Under the pieces are notes generated by a model. It was not told the origin of the DNA, made no database searches, and was given only the letters and a program-made list of their open reading frames with translations. Below, one piece after another: positions 12,698-21,819 of a stretch of 64,000 bases of DNA; positions within the stretch are counted from its first letter, which is position 1; every line of letters begins with the position of its first letter. The stretch spans positions 177,583,246 through 177,647,245 of the forward strand of contig CM073590.1 of NCBI GenBank assembly GCA_037074705.1. Reading direction: 5' to 3'. Position numbers and translations under genes: made by a program. The stretch comes from Zhengitettix transpicula. Taxonomy: Eukaryota > Arthropoda > Insecta > Orthoptera > Tetrigidae.

Positions 12698-13905
12698 AAT
12701 GCAAATTAATTAACACATTAATTGTAAATTTGATAATCTAAATTGTTAGAAAAACATATTCTTGACGGCGGTAAATAACAGAGCAACAATGAAGCAGAGC
12801 ATTGTTTTCTTTGTCGGAAGCCCTGCAAAATGGCGTATGCAGCGCTCGGATTTGGAAGACGGAAGCAGTTCACGTTATGATATGGCAGAAGGCAGGTCGC
12901 ATTAAGAGTTCACGTTAAGATATGGTAGAGTTCAGGTCAAGTTGGCTGGAAGGTTTGGTCAAGTACAGGTCGCATTAAAATATTGAGGAGAGAGTGCACA
13001 TTATGTTTTGGTAGAGTTCAGTCTGCATTTCGGCTCCTCAGCGATCGGGTCGTCGTAAAAGAACTTTTGGAACTTGGAGATTAAACACGTGGCGAGAGAC
13101 GAGGACGAAAACGAAAGGCGAGAACGAGAATCGAAACGAGCTTGCAGGAAAGCATAAACAAAACATTCACACAAACAGAACTACGAAACCTGCTAAACAC
13201 AAACAGTTTTTGGAGCACATAGCCGAGCAGAAGTGAACCGAGTGTTTAGCCGCGGATGAATCAAGAGAATCAACAATTAGGGCAAGCGGCGGTGAAAAAT
13301 TTTATCATTACTTCTAAAAAAAAAGTATTCCTTAGGGTGTTCAACACAATCGATTAAGTTTTCAGGTCAGTTTCAGTCTTCAGTTCAACTGTTGGTTCAT
13401 TTCAACGTTTGAAGACCACTTTCGTCAATTTAGCTAATATTTCTTAAACGAACAGTGAACCACCTATTGCAAAACTAAAAGTGTTCCTTTTCCTCACTGT
13501 CTAAAATGGCCTGTCTGTAAAGTGAAATAAGTGTGTGTGTGTACGAACGAGACAATTTCCTTGAGTATCAGAGACAGTAAGATAAAATCCACAGAATTAA
13601 TATCTGTGAACTCATAAGTAAAGATATTATCATCAGATTTCGATACCTTCAGAATTTAAAGTTCATATTTTATGTTTTTGCACTGTAATAATCTACTGAT
13701 GAATTAAGTCCATGATAGATTCATAAAATTTAACTGTTAACAAGTATTTCTTTATTAAAGAACCAGTAAAGTACCCTGAGAAATAGTCATTTTTATTGTA
13801 AATGATTAATTGATAATGTAAATTGATGAATTTCATGATTATTAGCTTTTAAAATGTTAATTGTTTAATTGTCATGTTGAATTTTAATGGACGCCAGATT
13901 ATTAC
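12695..13905 (+). mobile_element. LTR-like unit 2
   Basis: It starts TGTAATGCAAATTAATT, close to the start of unit 5 read on the minus strand (TGTAATGCCAATTCATT). It ends GGACGCCAGATTATTAC against (TA)n. Landmarks follow the family order: AAAATGGCGTATGC (about 12828), tandem motifs with GAGTTCA..TTAAGATATGG (about 12860-13025), AATGGCCTGTCTGT (about 13505), CAGATTTC (about 13632), and CTTTATTAAAG with CCCTGAGAAATAG (about 13751-13787). It carries an extra block at 13281-13389 that also occurs inverted at 16023-16156. No coding capacity is seen. Confidence 0.5.
12855..13025 (+). repeat. Degenerate tandem repeats in the putative U3 of LTR-like unit 2
   Basis: Three to four imperfect units contain GAGTTCACGTTAAGATATGG and CAGGTCGCATTAA. 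The same motif in antiparallel form makes up the array at 18470-18640 in unit 5, so the array is a property of the family and could be an enhancer-like repeat. Confidence 0.6.
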
Positions 13906-13928
13906 TATATATATATATATATATATAT
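13906..13928. repeat. (TA)n tract between two convergent LTR-like units
   Basis: About 23 bp of TA dinucleotide with the 3' ends of unit 2 (plus) and unit 3 (minus) facing each other across it. Confidence 0.9.
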
Positions 13929-14658
13929 TGTAATAATCAATAAAGAAATTTTTTAAAATGAATAGCCCCACGTTGGTGAAGCCATAAATGTAATCCACAA
14001 AGAAATTAAAGTTTTATAAACACAATTGCCATAATTTTATGCGTCATAAATGTAATACTTAATGATGACACCAAATTAAATGGAACAAATATTAAAATTT
14101 TGTCACACGTTGGCACGCCAAAATGCATTCATTGGAATGGAAACAATTTTAAAATGAAATTAAATATAATGAAAAGTTATCTAATGAAGGAGCGTGAATA
14201 AAAACATTTATTGAAACTGACCAAACAATTGATTTATTATAATGCAAAATTATAAAATAATTACTCTCCTTTTACATTTTATTTTATACAATCAATTTAA
14301 TTTTCTGTTGATCTCATGGTCTTTGCTGGGCCTTTAAATTAAGAATAATTTATTAACTTTTTAAAAAATCAATTTACAACTTAATATTGACAAATATTTA
14401 ATAAAAAAATCGAAATCTGACGAAAGTTTACCTTTAATATAACGTTTACAATATAATTTAAATGGTTTATAACTCACTGTTTTGTTCTGGTACCTGGGCA
14501 ATTGGAAACTTTCAGCAACACACTCTCAGTTTATACAAATTACGAACAGGCCATTTTGCACTGAATTTACACTTCATAACTGTTGGACTTTCACTATTGG
14601 CGGCACCGCGTTGATTATCAAGATAATTTGAACTAACATTCAGAAACCTTTCTGAGTG
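13929..14658 (-). mobile_element. LTR-like unit 3, lacking most of its U3
   Basis: Read on the minus strand, this holds the family's 3' two thirds: AATGGCCTGTTC, the GTGTGTTG block, CAGGTACCAG, CAGATTTCG, TTTAAAGGCCCAG, CCATGAGATC, GGCTTCACCAACGTGGGGC and a terminal GATTATTACA. The upstream portion that precedes the GGCCTGT block in units 2 and 5 is missing. The unit ends in (AT)n on both sides. Confidence 0.5.
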
Positions 14659-14664
14659 ATATAT

Positions 14665-14709
<45 letters not shown>
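14659..14709. repeat. (AT)n tract between LTR-like units 3 and 4
   Basis: AT dinucleotides interrupted once by TTG near 14667. Confidence 0.95.
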
Positions 14710-14712
<3 letters not shown>

Positions 14713-15679
14713 AATAAACTCTATATTTTATTAATTATTTAAATTAAATAATCCCACGTTGAGTCACAAAATGTAATATTCAAAATTATGATAAGTCTTA
14801 CGTTGTAAACAAATTAAAAGTTAAAATGATAGGAATTTAAATGATAAATCAGAATTTAAAATATAAAACAATGCTAATTTATTAAAAAAAATTCTATCAC
14901 AATTGAAAATTTTATTACAAGTTGGTAAAGTGCCAAGGCTTAATTTCAGGGACGACTATCGGGCCTCCAATAAAGAATATTTCAACAAGACAATTAAAAA
15001 CTTATAATGTGAAAATTTCTTAACTTAAACTATTACGGAATATGAAATCTGACGATAATTTTTATTTACATTAGGTTTACAAATAATAATAGTTATTTTT
15101 AGTTTACATTACCATTAGCTGTTTGACGGGGGCTCAATCTCACTCGATTATTGTTAAACACATCACAGACAGGGCATATCTAATTGAATTTAATGTGTTT
15201 GTGGTTTTCAGATGCTTTTGCACTTTCTGCTCTTTACAGTTGATAACGTTGTTTTTACAACTTTGATACTTGCATAAATATGCCAATGGACAAATACTTC
15301 AGATAGTCGACTCGTACTTATAAACCCGGGACTTTAAAATATTATAGGTCTGCTGCCTCTATACGCTTGCTTGAATATGATAACGGGAACTTTTAATCAG
15401 GTTCGCCTTCCTGGTCAAAGCAATTCTCAATTATAAGTTCTGACACACACTCGTCAGCCTCTCAAAGACACTCTGCAAATTTCCAGAACAAAAACTCTGC
15501 CGATTCCCAACTCACACTGAAGTTCCGCGCGTCCAACCATGCCTTCGCGACAATGCCCATAGCAAGCAAGCATTAGAGGCCCTATATCCTTGTACACAAT
15601 TCTTATATTTACGCCGCCGACAATGAAAATCATAAAATTTTGTTCATTAAATAATTAGATGTCTTTTTTAATTACCACA
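14710..15679 (-). mobile_element. LTR-like unit 4, TG...CA
   Basis: On the minus strand this unit of about 970 bp begins TGTGGTAATTAAAAAAGAC and ends GATTTATTACA-like sequence (TGTAATAAA on the plus strand) next to (AT)n. Its start matches unit 1, including the GGCGGCGTAAAT block (about 15610) and the AAGCATGCTTGC-like region. The body includes GGAGGCCCGATAG, the CCCTGAAATTAAG block (about 14938-14970) and the CAACGTGGGATT module (about 14755). Its right flank is a family M inverted-repeat arm. Confidence 0.55.
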
Positions 15680-15818
15680 ACGTTTCTGGAAGCCTTGTTG
15701 GATTTATTTGGACTTATTTTTAAATACAATTTTCTACTCCAACGGATCAAGACTTCCAGAAACATTGTACGGTATTTATATCATCACTTCTTTTGACTGT
15801 CTTATGACTGGGTTATGG
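15680..15818. mobile_element. Partial family M MITE
   Basis: The segment ACGTTTCTGGAAGCC (from 15680) is an inner left-arm piece. CTTCCAGAAACATTGTACGG (from about 15750) with ATATCATCACTTCTTTTG is a right arm ending near TGGGTTATGGC. The outer left arm is missing, and LTR-like unit 4 is joined directly to what remains. Confidence 0.6.
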
Positions 15819-16647
15819 CAATAAGATCTTTTTCTTTTTAATAAGCATGGAAACGTACAGTACACTTCAATAAATTCAGTAATAAAATCATGATAATTTT
15901 ATATTGTGGACATTTATTGGTCTTGAGAAGCTAGAAAACAAACTGAGATGTGATTGGTTGGGTCTCACTAGTCTGAACTATTCTGTTTTGTCTTCATTTT
16001 TGTTCCCGACGCGTCAGTTAATGTGAACTGAAGACTGAAACGGAACGGACAAATTAACTGATCGTGTAGAACACCCTGAGGAAGTCTTCCTTTCCTAGAG
16101 CTTACGGACGTGGCTCCAAATTTTCATAGCGGTAAAATTTTTCACCGCCGCTTGCCGTAGTAGTTGGCTTTCGACTCAGCTGCGGCCAAACACTTGACAG
16201 AAACGTCAAATGCAGCGTAGTAGGGAAGAGGACATAACGAGAGTCTCTGCCGGTCCGTTTTGACCCTTGTGCAATGGCGTGCCGCGTGCGCATTACGAAG
16301 CAGCCGTGGCGCTAAGCGGCCGCGCAATCAGCTCTCTAATAACTCAGTCATTTACGTGATTAATGTGCCGGCTTCAATATTATTTCTGCGACGAATTAGC
16401 TGCCCAAGCGCAACAGGCATTTTCCACAATACAGATGTTTTTTTAAAATGAAATTAACCCCCCCCCCCCACACTGTATCCAAATGGTTCTTGTATTTCGT
16501 GAATACTGATTTAGTATGCAAAGAACCATCAACACTTGAGCAAAGCAAATATCGAAAATATTATAATCTAAATTCCTTTATTTCTGTTATTTAGAGTAAA
16601 AAATAATCTACAGTTTTAAGTCCACATGACGCGTTCTAACGAGCTAT
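15819..16647. other. No recognisable gene; contains one shared repeat block
   Basis: The block 16023-16156 is an inverted, diverged copy of 13281-13389 inside LTR-like unit 2, including CAGTCTTCAGTTCA and GGCAAGCGGCGGTG. A poly(C) run lies at about 16460. GC rises over 16080-16340, but no supported coding region was found. Confidence 0.5.
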
Positions 16648-17204
16648 AAAGACAGTACATTTTTTTTAGGGCAACAGGCTGCATGAGGGTAATCCACGTT
16701 GGGCAACTCCCCTTTAATAGCCTAAGAAGGGATTTGAAAGGGGGGATGCGAAAGGGTATACTAAGTAAGCCAAGGATTTACTAGGGCCCCCGGGCTATAT
16801 TTTAAGGATCCTACCTGGCATTCGCCTAAGGAAATGCAGGAAAAACCCTAGAAAAACCTGCATCAGGTAGGTCGGGCATTGGGTACGTGTCCCACGCCCT
16901 TCCGATATCGGGAGAGGAGTTTGCTGTTGTGATGCAGCATTCTCTTCTCCGTGCCTCGAGCAGTTTAGGAGGCAGCTGGCCGACTATTCCGATGGGAATT
17001 GCGGACAACACATACCGGATGCCCAAGGTCTGTGACCCCGGAACATACACCTCTCAAAACAGACCGAGGTGCCTCGGCTTGTGGGAACCTTAGTTCAAAA
17101 ACGGAGAGGAAAAGGCATCCCCAAAGGTAGCCCCTTCGTATCTCTCCTACAAGGTTCTGCCTGCGAGAGAATCCTCTCGCAGGCTTACTAAAAAAGACAA
17201 TACA
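16648..17204 (-). mobile_element. Family P copy 2 (subfamily B), full length with target-site duplication
   Basis: This is the best-defined family member. The body is 16660-17192, flanked by a 12-bp direct repeat with one mismatch (AAAGACAGTACA at 16648-16659, AAAGACAATACA at 17193-17204). On the minus strand it opens with a perfect 11-bp hairpin (arms 17174-17184 and 17159-17169, loop of four). It then passes the AGAACCTTGTAGGAGAGATACG block and the CCGAGGCACCTCGG-type palindrome, and ends GTAGCCTGTTGCCCT plus an A-tail. The length of about 533 bp defines the full unit. Poly(A) plus a 12-bp duplication is what LINE-type reverse transcription produces; the partner LINE is unknown. Confidence 0.85.
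17159..17184 (-). other. Perfect hairpin at the 5' end of family P copy 2
   Basis: The arms GCCTGCGAGAG and CTCTCGCAGGC (11 bp, no mismatch) are separated by AATC. A related hairpin (9-bp arms) is at 19575-19598 at the same end of copy 4. Copies at 21825 and 40851 retain half or a decayed form. Confidence 0.85.
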
Positions 17205-17289
17205 AAATACAATTTTTTATTTAACGCTTCTTAAACAAATCATGGCTGTTATTAAAAGAAATGTATAACGTTCAGCGATTACACCTACT

Positions 17290-17511
17290 CTATAAGGTAT
17301 CCGTTCTAGAACATTCCATATTATTCATATACTCATTGAAGTCATGACAACCTTTATACGTCACATCAATATCCGGATTATCACGAACACCTTGAAAAGG
17401 TTCTTTAACATCTGAATATATGAATGATCCTTGTCTTTTAGTAGTTTTATATGTACAAATGTACAGACATAAACATAACGAGCTCCCAAATTCGTCATCA
17501 GCACCGCTCGT
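17290..17511 (-). pseudogene. Unrecognised protein-like open frame, possibly a broken or terminal exon
   Basis: Seventy-three codons are open on the minus strand and end at a TAG (17290-17292). The C-terminal part reads like real protein: GSFIYSDVKEPFQGVRDNPD, then TYKGCHDFNEYMNNMEC. A stop (TGA, 17512-17514) separates it from a further in-frame stretch SQPTRRPFGE upstream, and that junction overlaps a GTGAGT donor-like sequence. An AATAAA lies about 70 bp beyond the stop (17216-17221 on the plus strand). There is no early ATG. I do not recognise the family. It could be the last exon of a host gene, a transposon fragment, or chance. Confidence 0.3.
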
Positions 17512-17689
17512 TCACTCACCAAATGGTCGTCGTGTTGGTTGCGAAATAGTTGGACGAGAGGTAAATTTTAAGAAAATGTTTGTATTGATATAATCTGATG
17601 TTCCAGGAGATGAACGAGACCACGTTTTTAATTTAAGAAGCCTATCATTTCAAATTTAAATTTTGCTAATTTAAAATACAATTAAATTG

Positions 17690-17811
17690 TATTATTACAA
17701 ATTTTCCTCAACATGGGATTTAATTGAAATAATTAAATTCTGTTTAACATATTTTGGCGGAAATCGTGGGCTTATTTAAAATAAAATTGAGATTTAATAG
17801 TGTTTATTACA
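17690..17811 (+). mobile_element. 3' fragment of an LTR-like unit
   Basis: It contains ATTATTACAAATTTTCCTC, then CAACATGGG, TTTTGGCGG and ATCGTGGGC, and ends TTTATTACA at the (AT)n tract. These are the terminal modules seen in units 1, 7 and 8. It faces unit 5 tail-to-tail across the tract. Confidence 0.5.
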
Positions 17812-17835
17812 ATATATATATATATATATATATAT
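17812..17835. repeat. (AT)n tract between convergent LTR-like sequences
   Basis: About 24 bp of AT dinucleotide. Confidence 0.95.
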
Positions 17836-18808
17836 TGTAATAATCACTAAATATGGGCTTCTTAAAAGAAAAATCAATAAAAGTTTACAAAATTTACAAA
17901 CAATAGATTTATTTTGTAGCAATCCTTTAAAATTTACAAAGTTAAAATATTCAATCTCTCAGGGTCATAACTGGGTTTGATAATGGACGAATCAATAATA
18001 TTTATAATCTTATCAACAACAAAACACAATTTAAAAGAGAAGAAATTTACTCGTCCATTAAACCAGAACGAAATTTTATTGTGAACGAGATTAAAAGTTA
18101 AAAGATTGACTCTGATTAACAATTTTAATCAAAAAGTAAACGAAATCTGACGGCTATCTTTCAATTTTCGTTTACATAATTAATTGTTTTTAATTGTTAC
18201 TCACGTCTGCCCAGAATTCCAACATATCTTTAATTTTTGAAACACTATAGCGGGTTTTACACTGCATCTAAACTCACAGATTCTACACCAAATTTTTTTA
18301 AGCCAAAATTTTATATGATGTCAGGAACTCGGATGATCCTCCTTTCGTCATCTATCGGTTGACCGCTCGCCTTAGGTGAATTCTGCGATTTGTAGATTGG
18401 GTAGTCTTTATTGTTCCGGACTTAAACCGAAACTTTTGCTATTTCTGGCCGGCTCCTCACTCTCTTAATTCAAACTGCTTCTTCAATATCTCCTGCGATC
18501 TGAACTCCTCAATATATTAATGCAAACTGATTAACAATTTGTTCCTGCAAACTGAACTCCTCAATATCTTATTGCAAACTGCTTCTTCTCATTGTTTCTT
18601 ACGAACTGAACTCCTCAAGATCGTAATGCAAACTGTCCTCTCGCTTCGGAATTTGAGCGCGCATACGCCATTTTGACGGACCTTCCGACTAAGGAACAGA
18701 GTCGGTTTTTCTATTGTTGTTTCAAAGGTCTTGCCGCTATAATGAGTTTCTCAAACAATTTATATTTTTATGTCGAAACAATTAATGTCCTAATGAATTG
18801 GCATTACA
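17836..18808 (-). mobile_element. LTR-like unit 5, TG...CA
   Basis: On the minus strand this 973-bp unit begins TGTAATGCCAATTCATTAGG and ends GATTATTACA. Shared landmarks are GTCAAAATGGCGTATGCGCG (about 18660), a tandem array with GAGGAGTTCAGTT (18470-18640), a GTGAGTAAC donor-like site near 18197, CAGATTTCG (about 18143), and ACCCAGTTATGACCCTGAG (about 17960). The 98-codon frame at 18673-18969 on the plus strand lies across its end and is not a gene. Confidence 0.55.
18470..18640 (-). repeat. Tandem repeats in the putative U3 of LTR-like unit 5
   Basis: Three to four imperfect units on the minus strand contain GCAGTTTGCATTAAGATATT-like sequence followed by GAGGAGTTCAGTT. They correspond to the repeats at 12855-13025 in unit 2. 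Confidence 0.65.
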
Positions 18809-18895
18809 ACATATACTACACAACATTTCTGGAAGCCTTGTTGGATTTATTTGGACTTATTTTTAGGCACAATTTTCGTATTTCCGCAAAGCGTC
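18809..18895 (+). mobile_element. Family M MITE arm fragment
   Basis: ATACTACACAACATTTCTGG followed by AAGCCTTGTTGGATTTATTT matches the 15680 fragment, and ACACAACGTTTCTGG matches the arm at 9907-9995. It borders LTR-like unit 5 on the same side as at unit 4. Confidence 0.6.
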
Positions 18896-19411
18896 CTGGA
18901 GGTAGAAAAAGTCTGGAGACGGAAATTTTTAGAGACATTACAATAAAAAGGAGGGTGCCTGAACTTTGAAAACCTAGTTGGAATGCGCATAATCGGAGGA
19001 AACGAATATAAATTATAAGTTTAGATCTAGAGGCAGGCTAAAGTTTGCGAAAACTTAGAAACATCTTGTCCATGGGTTGACACGACTAAATCTAGGGAAA
19101 TGTAAACTGTGATTGGTGGAGAGGGATTTAGAAGTTACAACAATTTGGGATTCAAGTTTTTTTCCTGATATAATCTGATGTTCCAGCAGATGAACGAGAT
19201 AATGCGCCCAGTCCACTTTTTAATTTATGTAACTCGACGTATTTCTTTCAACTGCCAAATTATTGTTTTCTATCTTTAAAAAAATAATTTCTAATGTCGT
19301 ATATTTTATTACAGACTGTAATTTTCATGTTTTATTTTGATTCTAAATTATATTTAATTGATGTTATATATTTTATGTTTCGAATTTAATAATATAAAAG
19401 TAATGAATGGA

Positions 19412-19567
19412 TTTTTTTGGGTGTAGACAGGCTATGTATAGGGTAATCCACATAGTGGCAACTCCCCTCTTATAGCATAGGAAAGGGATTTAAAAGGGTG
19501 GAGGAAGGTAGCCAAGGGTTAACTATGGTCCCCGGGCTATAGTTTAAGGATCCTACCCGGCATTCGC
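19412..19567 (-). mobile_element. Family P copy 3, 3' half, left arm of a foldback
   Basis: Poly(T) followed by GGGTGTAGACAGGCTATG (subfamily A) extends to GGCATTCGC. It lacks about 13 bases (GATGCGGAA and adjoining G's) that other copies have between the AAAGGG and GGTGGAGG blocks. The same deletion is in copy 4. The missing 5' half and the abrupt inverted junction mark it as one arm of an inverted duplication. Confidence 0.85.
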
Positions 19568-20119
19568 AGGTTTACCTGCGAGAGATTCTTCTCGCAGGGT
19601 TCCTTGCGAATAATTGGATTCTTAGTGTATTCAGAGAGCTCAATCGGGGGCTACCTTTGGGGATGCCTTCACAACTCTCTGGTTTTTTTTAACTAAGTTT
19701 CCCACATGCCGAGGCTCCTCGGTCTGTTTTGAGAGGGGCATGTTCCTGGGTCTCAGACCTTGGGCGTAAGGTAAGAGTTGTACGTTATTCCTATTGGAAT
19801 AGTCGGCCAGCTGCCTCCTAAACTGGCCAAGGCATGGCGAGGGGGAAACTGCGACCCCACTGCAAACCACTCTTCCGCCATCGGAATGGTGTGGAACAAG
19901 TACCAAATGCCCGACCAACCTGATGCAGGTTTTTATAGGGTTTGTCCTGCATTACTTTTAGGTGAATGCCGGGTAGGATCCTTAAACTATAGCCCGGGAG
20001 CCCTAGTTAACCCTTGGCTACCTTCCTCCACCCTTTTAAATCCCTTTCCTATGCTATAAGAGGGGAGTTGCCACTATGTGGATTACCCTAGACATAGCCT
20101 GGCTACTCCTAAAAAAAAA
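19568..20119 (+). mobile_element. Family P copy 4 (subfamily A-like), right arm of the foldback
   Basis: The sequence runs in element orientation on the plus strand from a hairpin (19575-19598) through GAGAGCTCAATCGGGGGCTACC, the palindromes and the core to an A-tail at 20111-20119. Its last 160 bp are the inverted counterpart of copy 3, at roughly 95% identity by eye. A frame with DAGFYRVCPALLLGECR is open in it, as in other copies. Confidence 0.85.
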
Positions 20120-20347
20120 TATTGTATTACTTCAATTCCCACCGACATAAAATTGAAAAATTAGTAACCTCAACATTATAATCAATGCATTTAATAATAA
20201 TTAAAGAAATAATTTCCTTGCTCCCAAAAAATAAATCATTAGAGTAGGATTTTGTAATTATCAGTTCTAAACTCTTTTCGTCCGCCTCTAATCACGAAAT
20301 GTTCGAATATCATATCCACAACTAATTACGATTTCATGATGAGGAAA

Positions 20348-20523
20348 CCAGCCAAATACAGATGAAAGAAGTGATGATATAGGGGAAAAAAGCTTTTAAG
20401 TGTTGTCAACTGACTTGTGCAATTGTTTCAGGCTCTAGTGTTTTTTGAGTTTTCTTAGCACCTGAAGAAAGGAAACATAGTATGTTATTGATATCATCAC
20501 TTATTTTGTCTGTATTTGGCTAT
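20348..20523. mobile_element. Family M MITE copy
   Basis: The left end CCAGCCAAATACAGATGAAA and the right end TTTTGTCTGTATTTGGCTA are inverted. The interior has AAGTGTTGTCAACTGAC and CTTAGCACCTGAAGAAAGG, matching the element at 9907-10340. The copy is 176 bp long, so it is internally reduced. Similarity of the flanks extends a few bases outward. Confidence 0.75.
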
Positions 20524-21819
20524 TTTTCTCATTATTAATTTTCAAAACAGACGTAAAAAATTCCAGTTTAATTACGATTTCGTATACGACCAACTGTGCC
20601 TATGGCTAATTCTACTTCCATTCTAGTGTGTTCCACAATAGCACATCTTGCACGTTTATATTTGTTCTGAAACTAACGAATGGGAGTTTCTCAGTATGGA
20701 AACACACGCACACAAAATCCATGTCGCAGGTGGGATCGGAACTCGGGACCTTTGTACCACAGGTAGTGGTAAATTTTTATTTTTTACAATTTTGAACATG
20801 CATCTATGCAGATTCCCGAAATTATTACCATCTTCGTTGAGCATTGACAAAAAGTAGTCTCCATAATTGTCACGAACCATATTATCAAAATAATAATGTA
20901 AAGTAAAGCACATTGTAAGAAAATCTGCAATGTTACCCGGCGCACCGATAATTGCGTTCCTGAGGGGTGCGATTTTCGCTTCCATTTGCAGCGATCAACA
21001 ATACTAATACTTGTGAGGTATTTTCTTGCAGAGAATACAAAGATTGCGTGTTATTGTGGGGGATTTTACATTACCGCGAAGTTCGGCACACCGCCGTAGT
21101 TTCGCTTTCTTGCGCTGCAGGAAGACATCGCCCGAATGTTTCCCCTGGTGATAAGAGCGCATAGGGCCGTGGAGTGCTATTCCCCGCTTCTCTCAACACT
21201 GGAGAACAGCCGCCAGTTAAACGGAGGAAACAGGAATCGCTGTTCCTGCAGGCCTTCAGATTCCATACAGCGAACGATTTACAATGATGTGATGGATACT
21301 TGTTCATAGACCCAAAAATTTGAATGAAGCAGAAACCGTCAAAGACAAAGAAAACTTCCATCAGACCTCGTCTACTAACTGTTGTCTGTAAATGTTTTTG
21401 TTTAATTAATTTATACCTTACTTTAAAAAAATTAAATGTAATTTAATACGTGATAATTGTTAGGGACAACCTAATGATTGCTACCAACTTTATATTACCA
21501 TGTTAATTTCAATACAACACTTAAAACATTATCAAAATTGTAAAATCGCCAAGATTAAAAAAGGAAGTTAAGAAATATTCATAAATGAAAGTCAAATTAT
21601 TTATAATAAAGTTCTAGCACGGATAAAACAAATTCATAAATAAACACGAATTTTAAATTTTGTAAAGAATTATATTTAGTATCAAATAATATTAATAGAA
21701 AGGGGATGAACCGATTTAATATTTATCCACGTTCGCGCAACTCACAAGTCTCTATCCTAGGCTCTCATATAAACGAAGACAGATATATTATAAATATCGT
21801 TCACTCTACCCTCGGTGGA
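20524..21819. other. No recognisable gene
   Basis: A GC-richer island at about 20930-21260 carries overlapping short frames on both strands and an acceptor-like TTTTCTTGCAG at about 21020. I could not find a matching donor or recognisable peptide, so no exon is called. A possible tRNA-derived fragment is listed separately. Confidence 0.5.
20700..20785 (-). repeat. Possible tRNA-derived SINE fragment
   Basis: On the minus strand CTACCTGTGGTACAAAGGTC leads into CCCGAGTTCCGATCCCACC. This resembles a pol III B box (GGTTCGANTCC type) with one inserted base, in a tRNA-like setting. No intact cloverleaf or A box was found, so this is at most a decayed fragment. Confidence 0.35.

Noticed and set aside
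18470..18640. CRISPR-like array
   Set aside because: The units are degenerate and lack constant repeats with unique spacers; the context is a eukaryotic LTR-like element.
20700..20785. Functional tRNA gene
   Set aside because: Only a B-box-like stretch is present, with no cloverleaf or A box.
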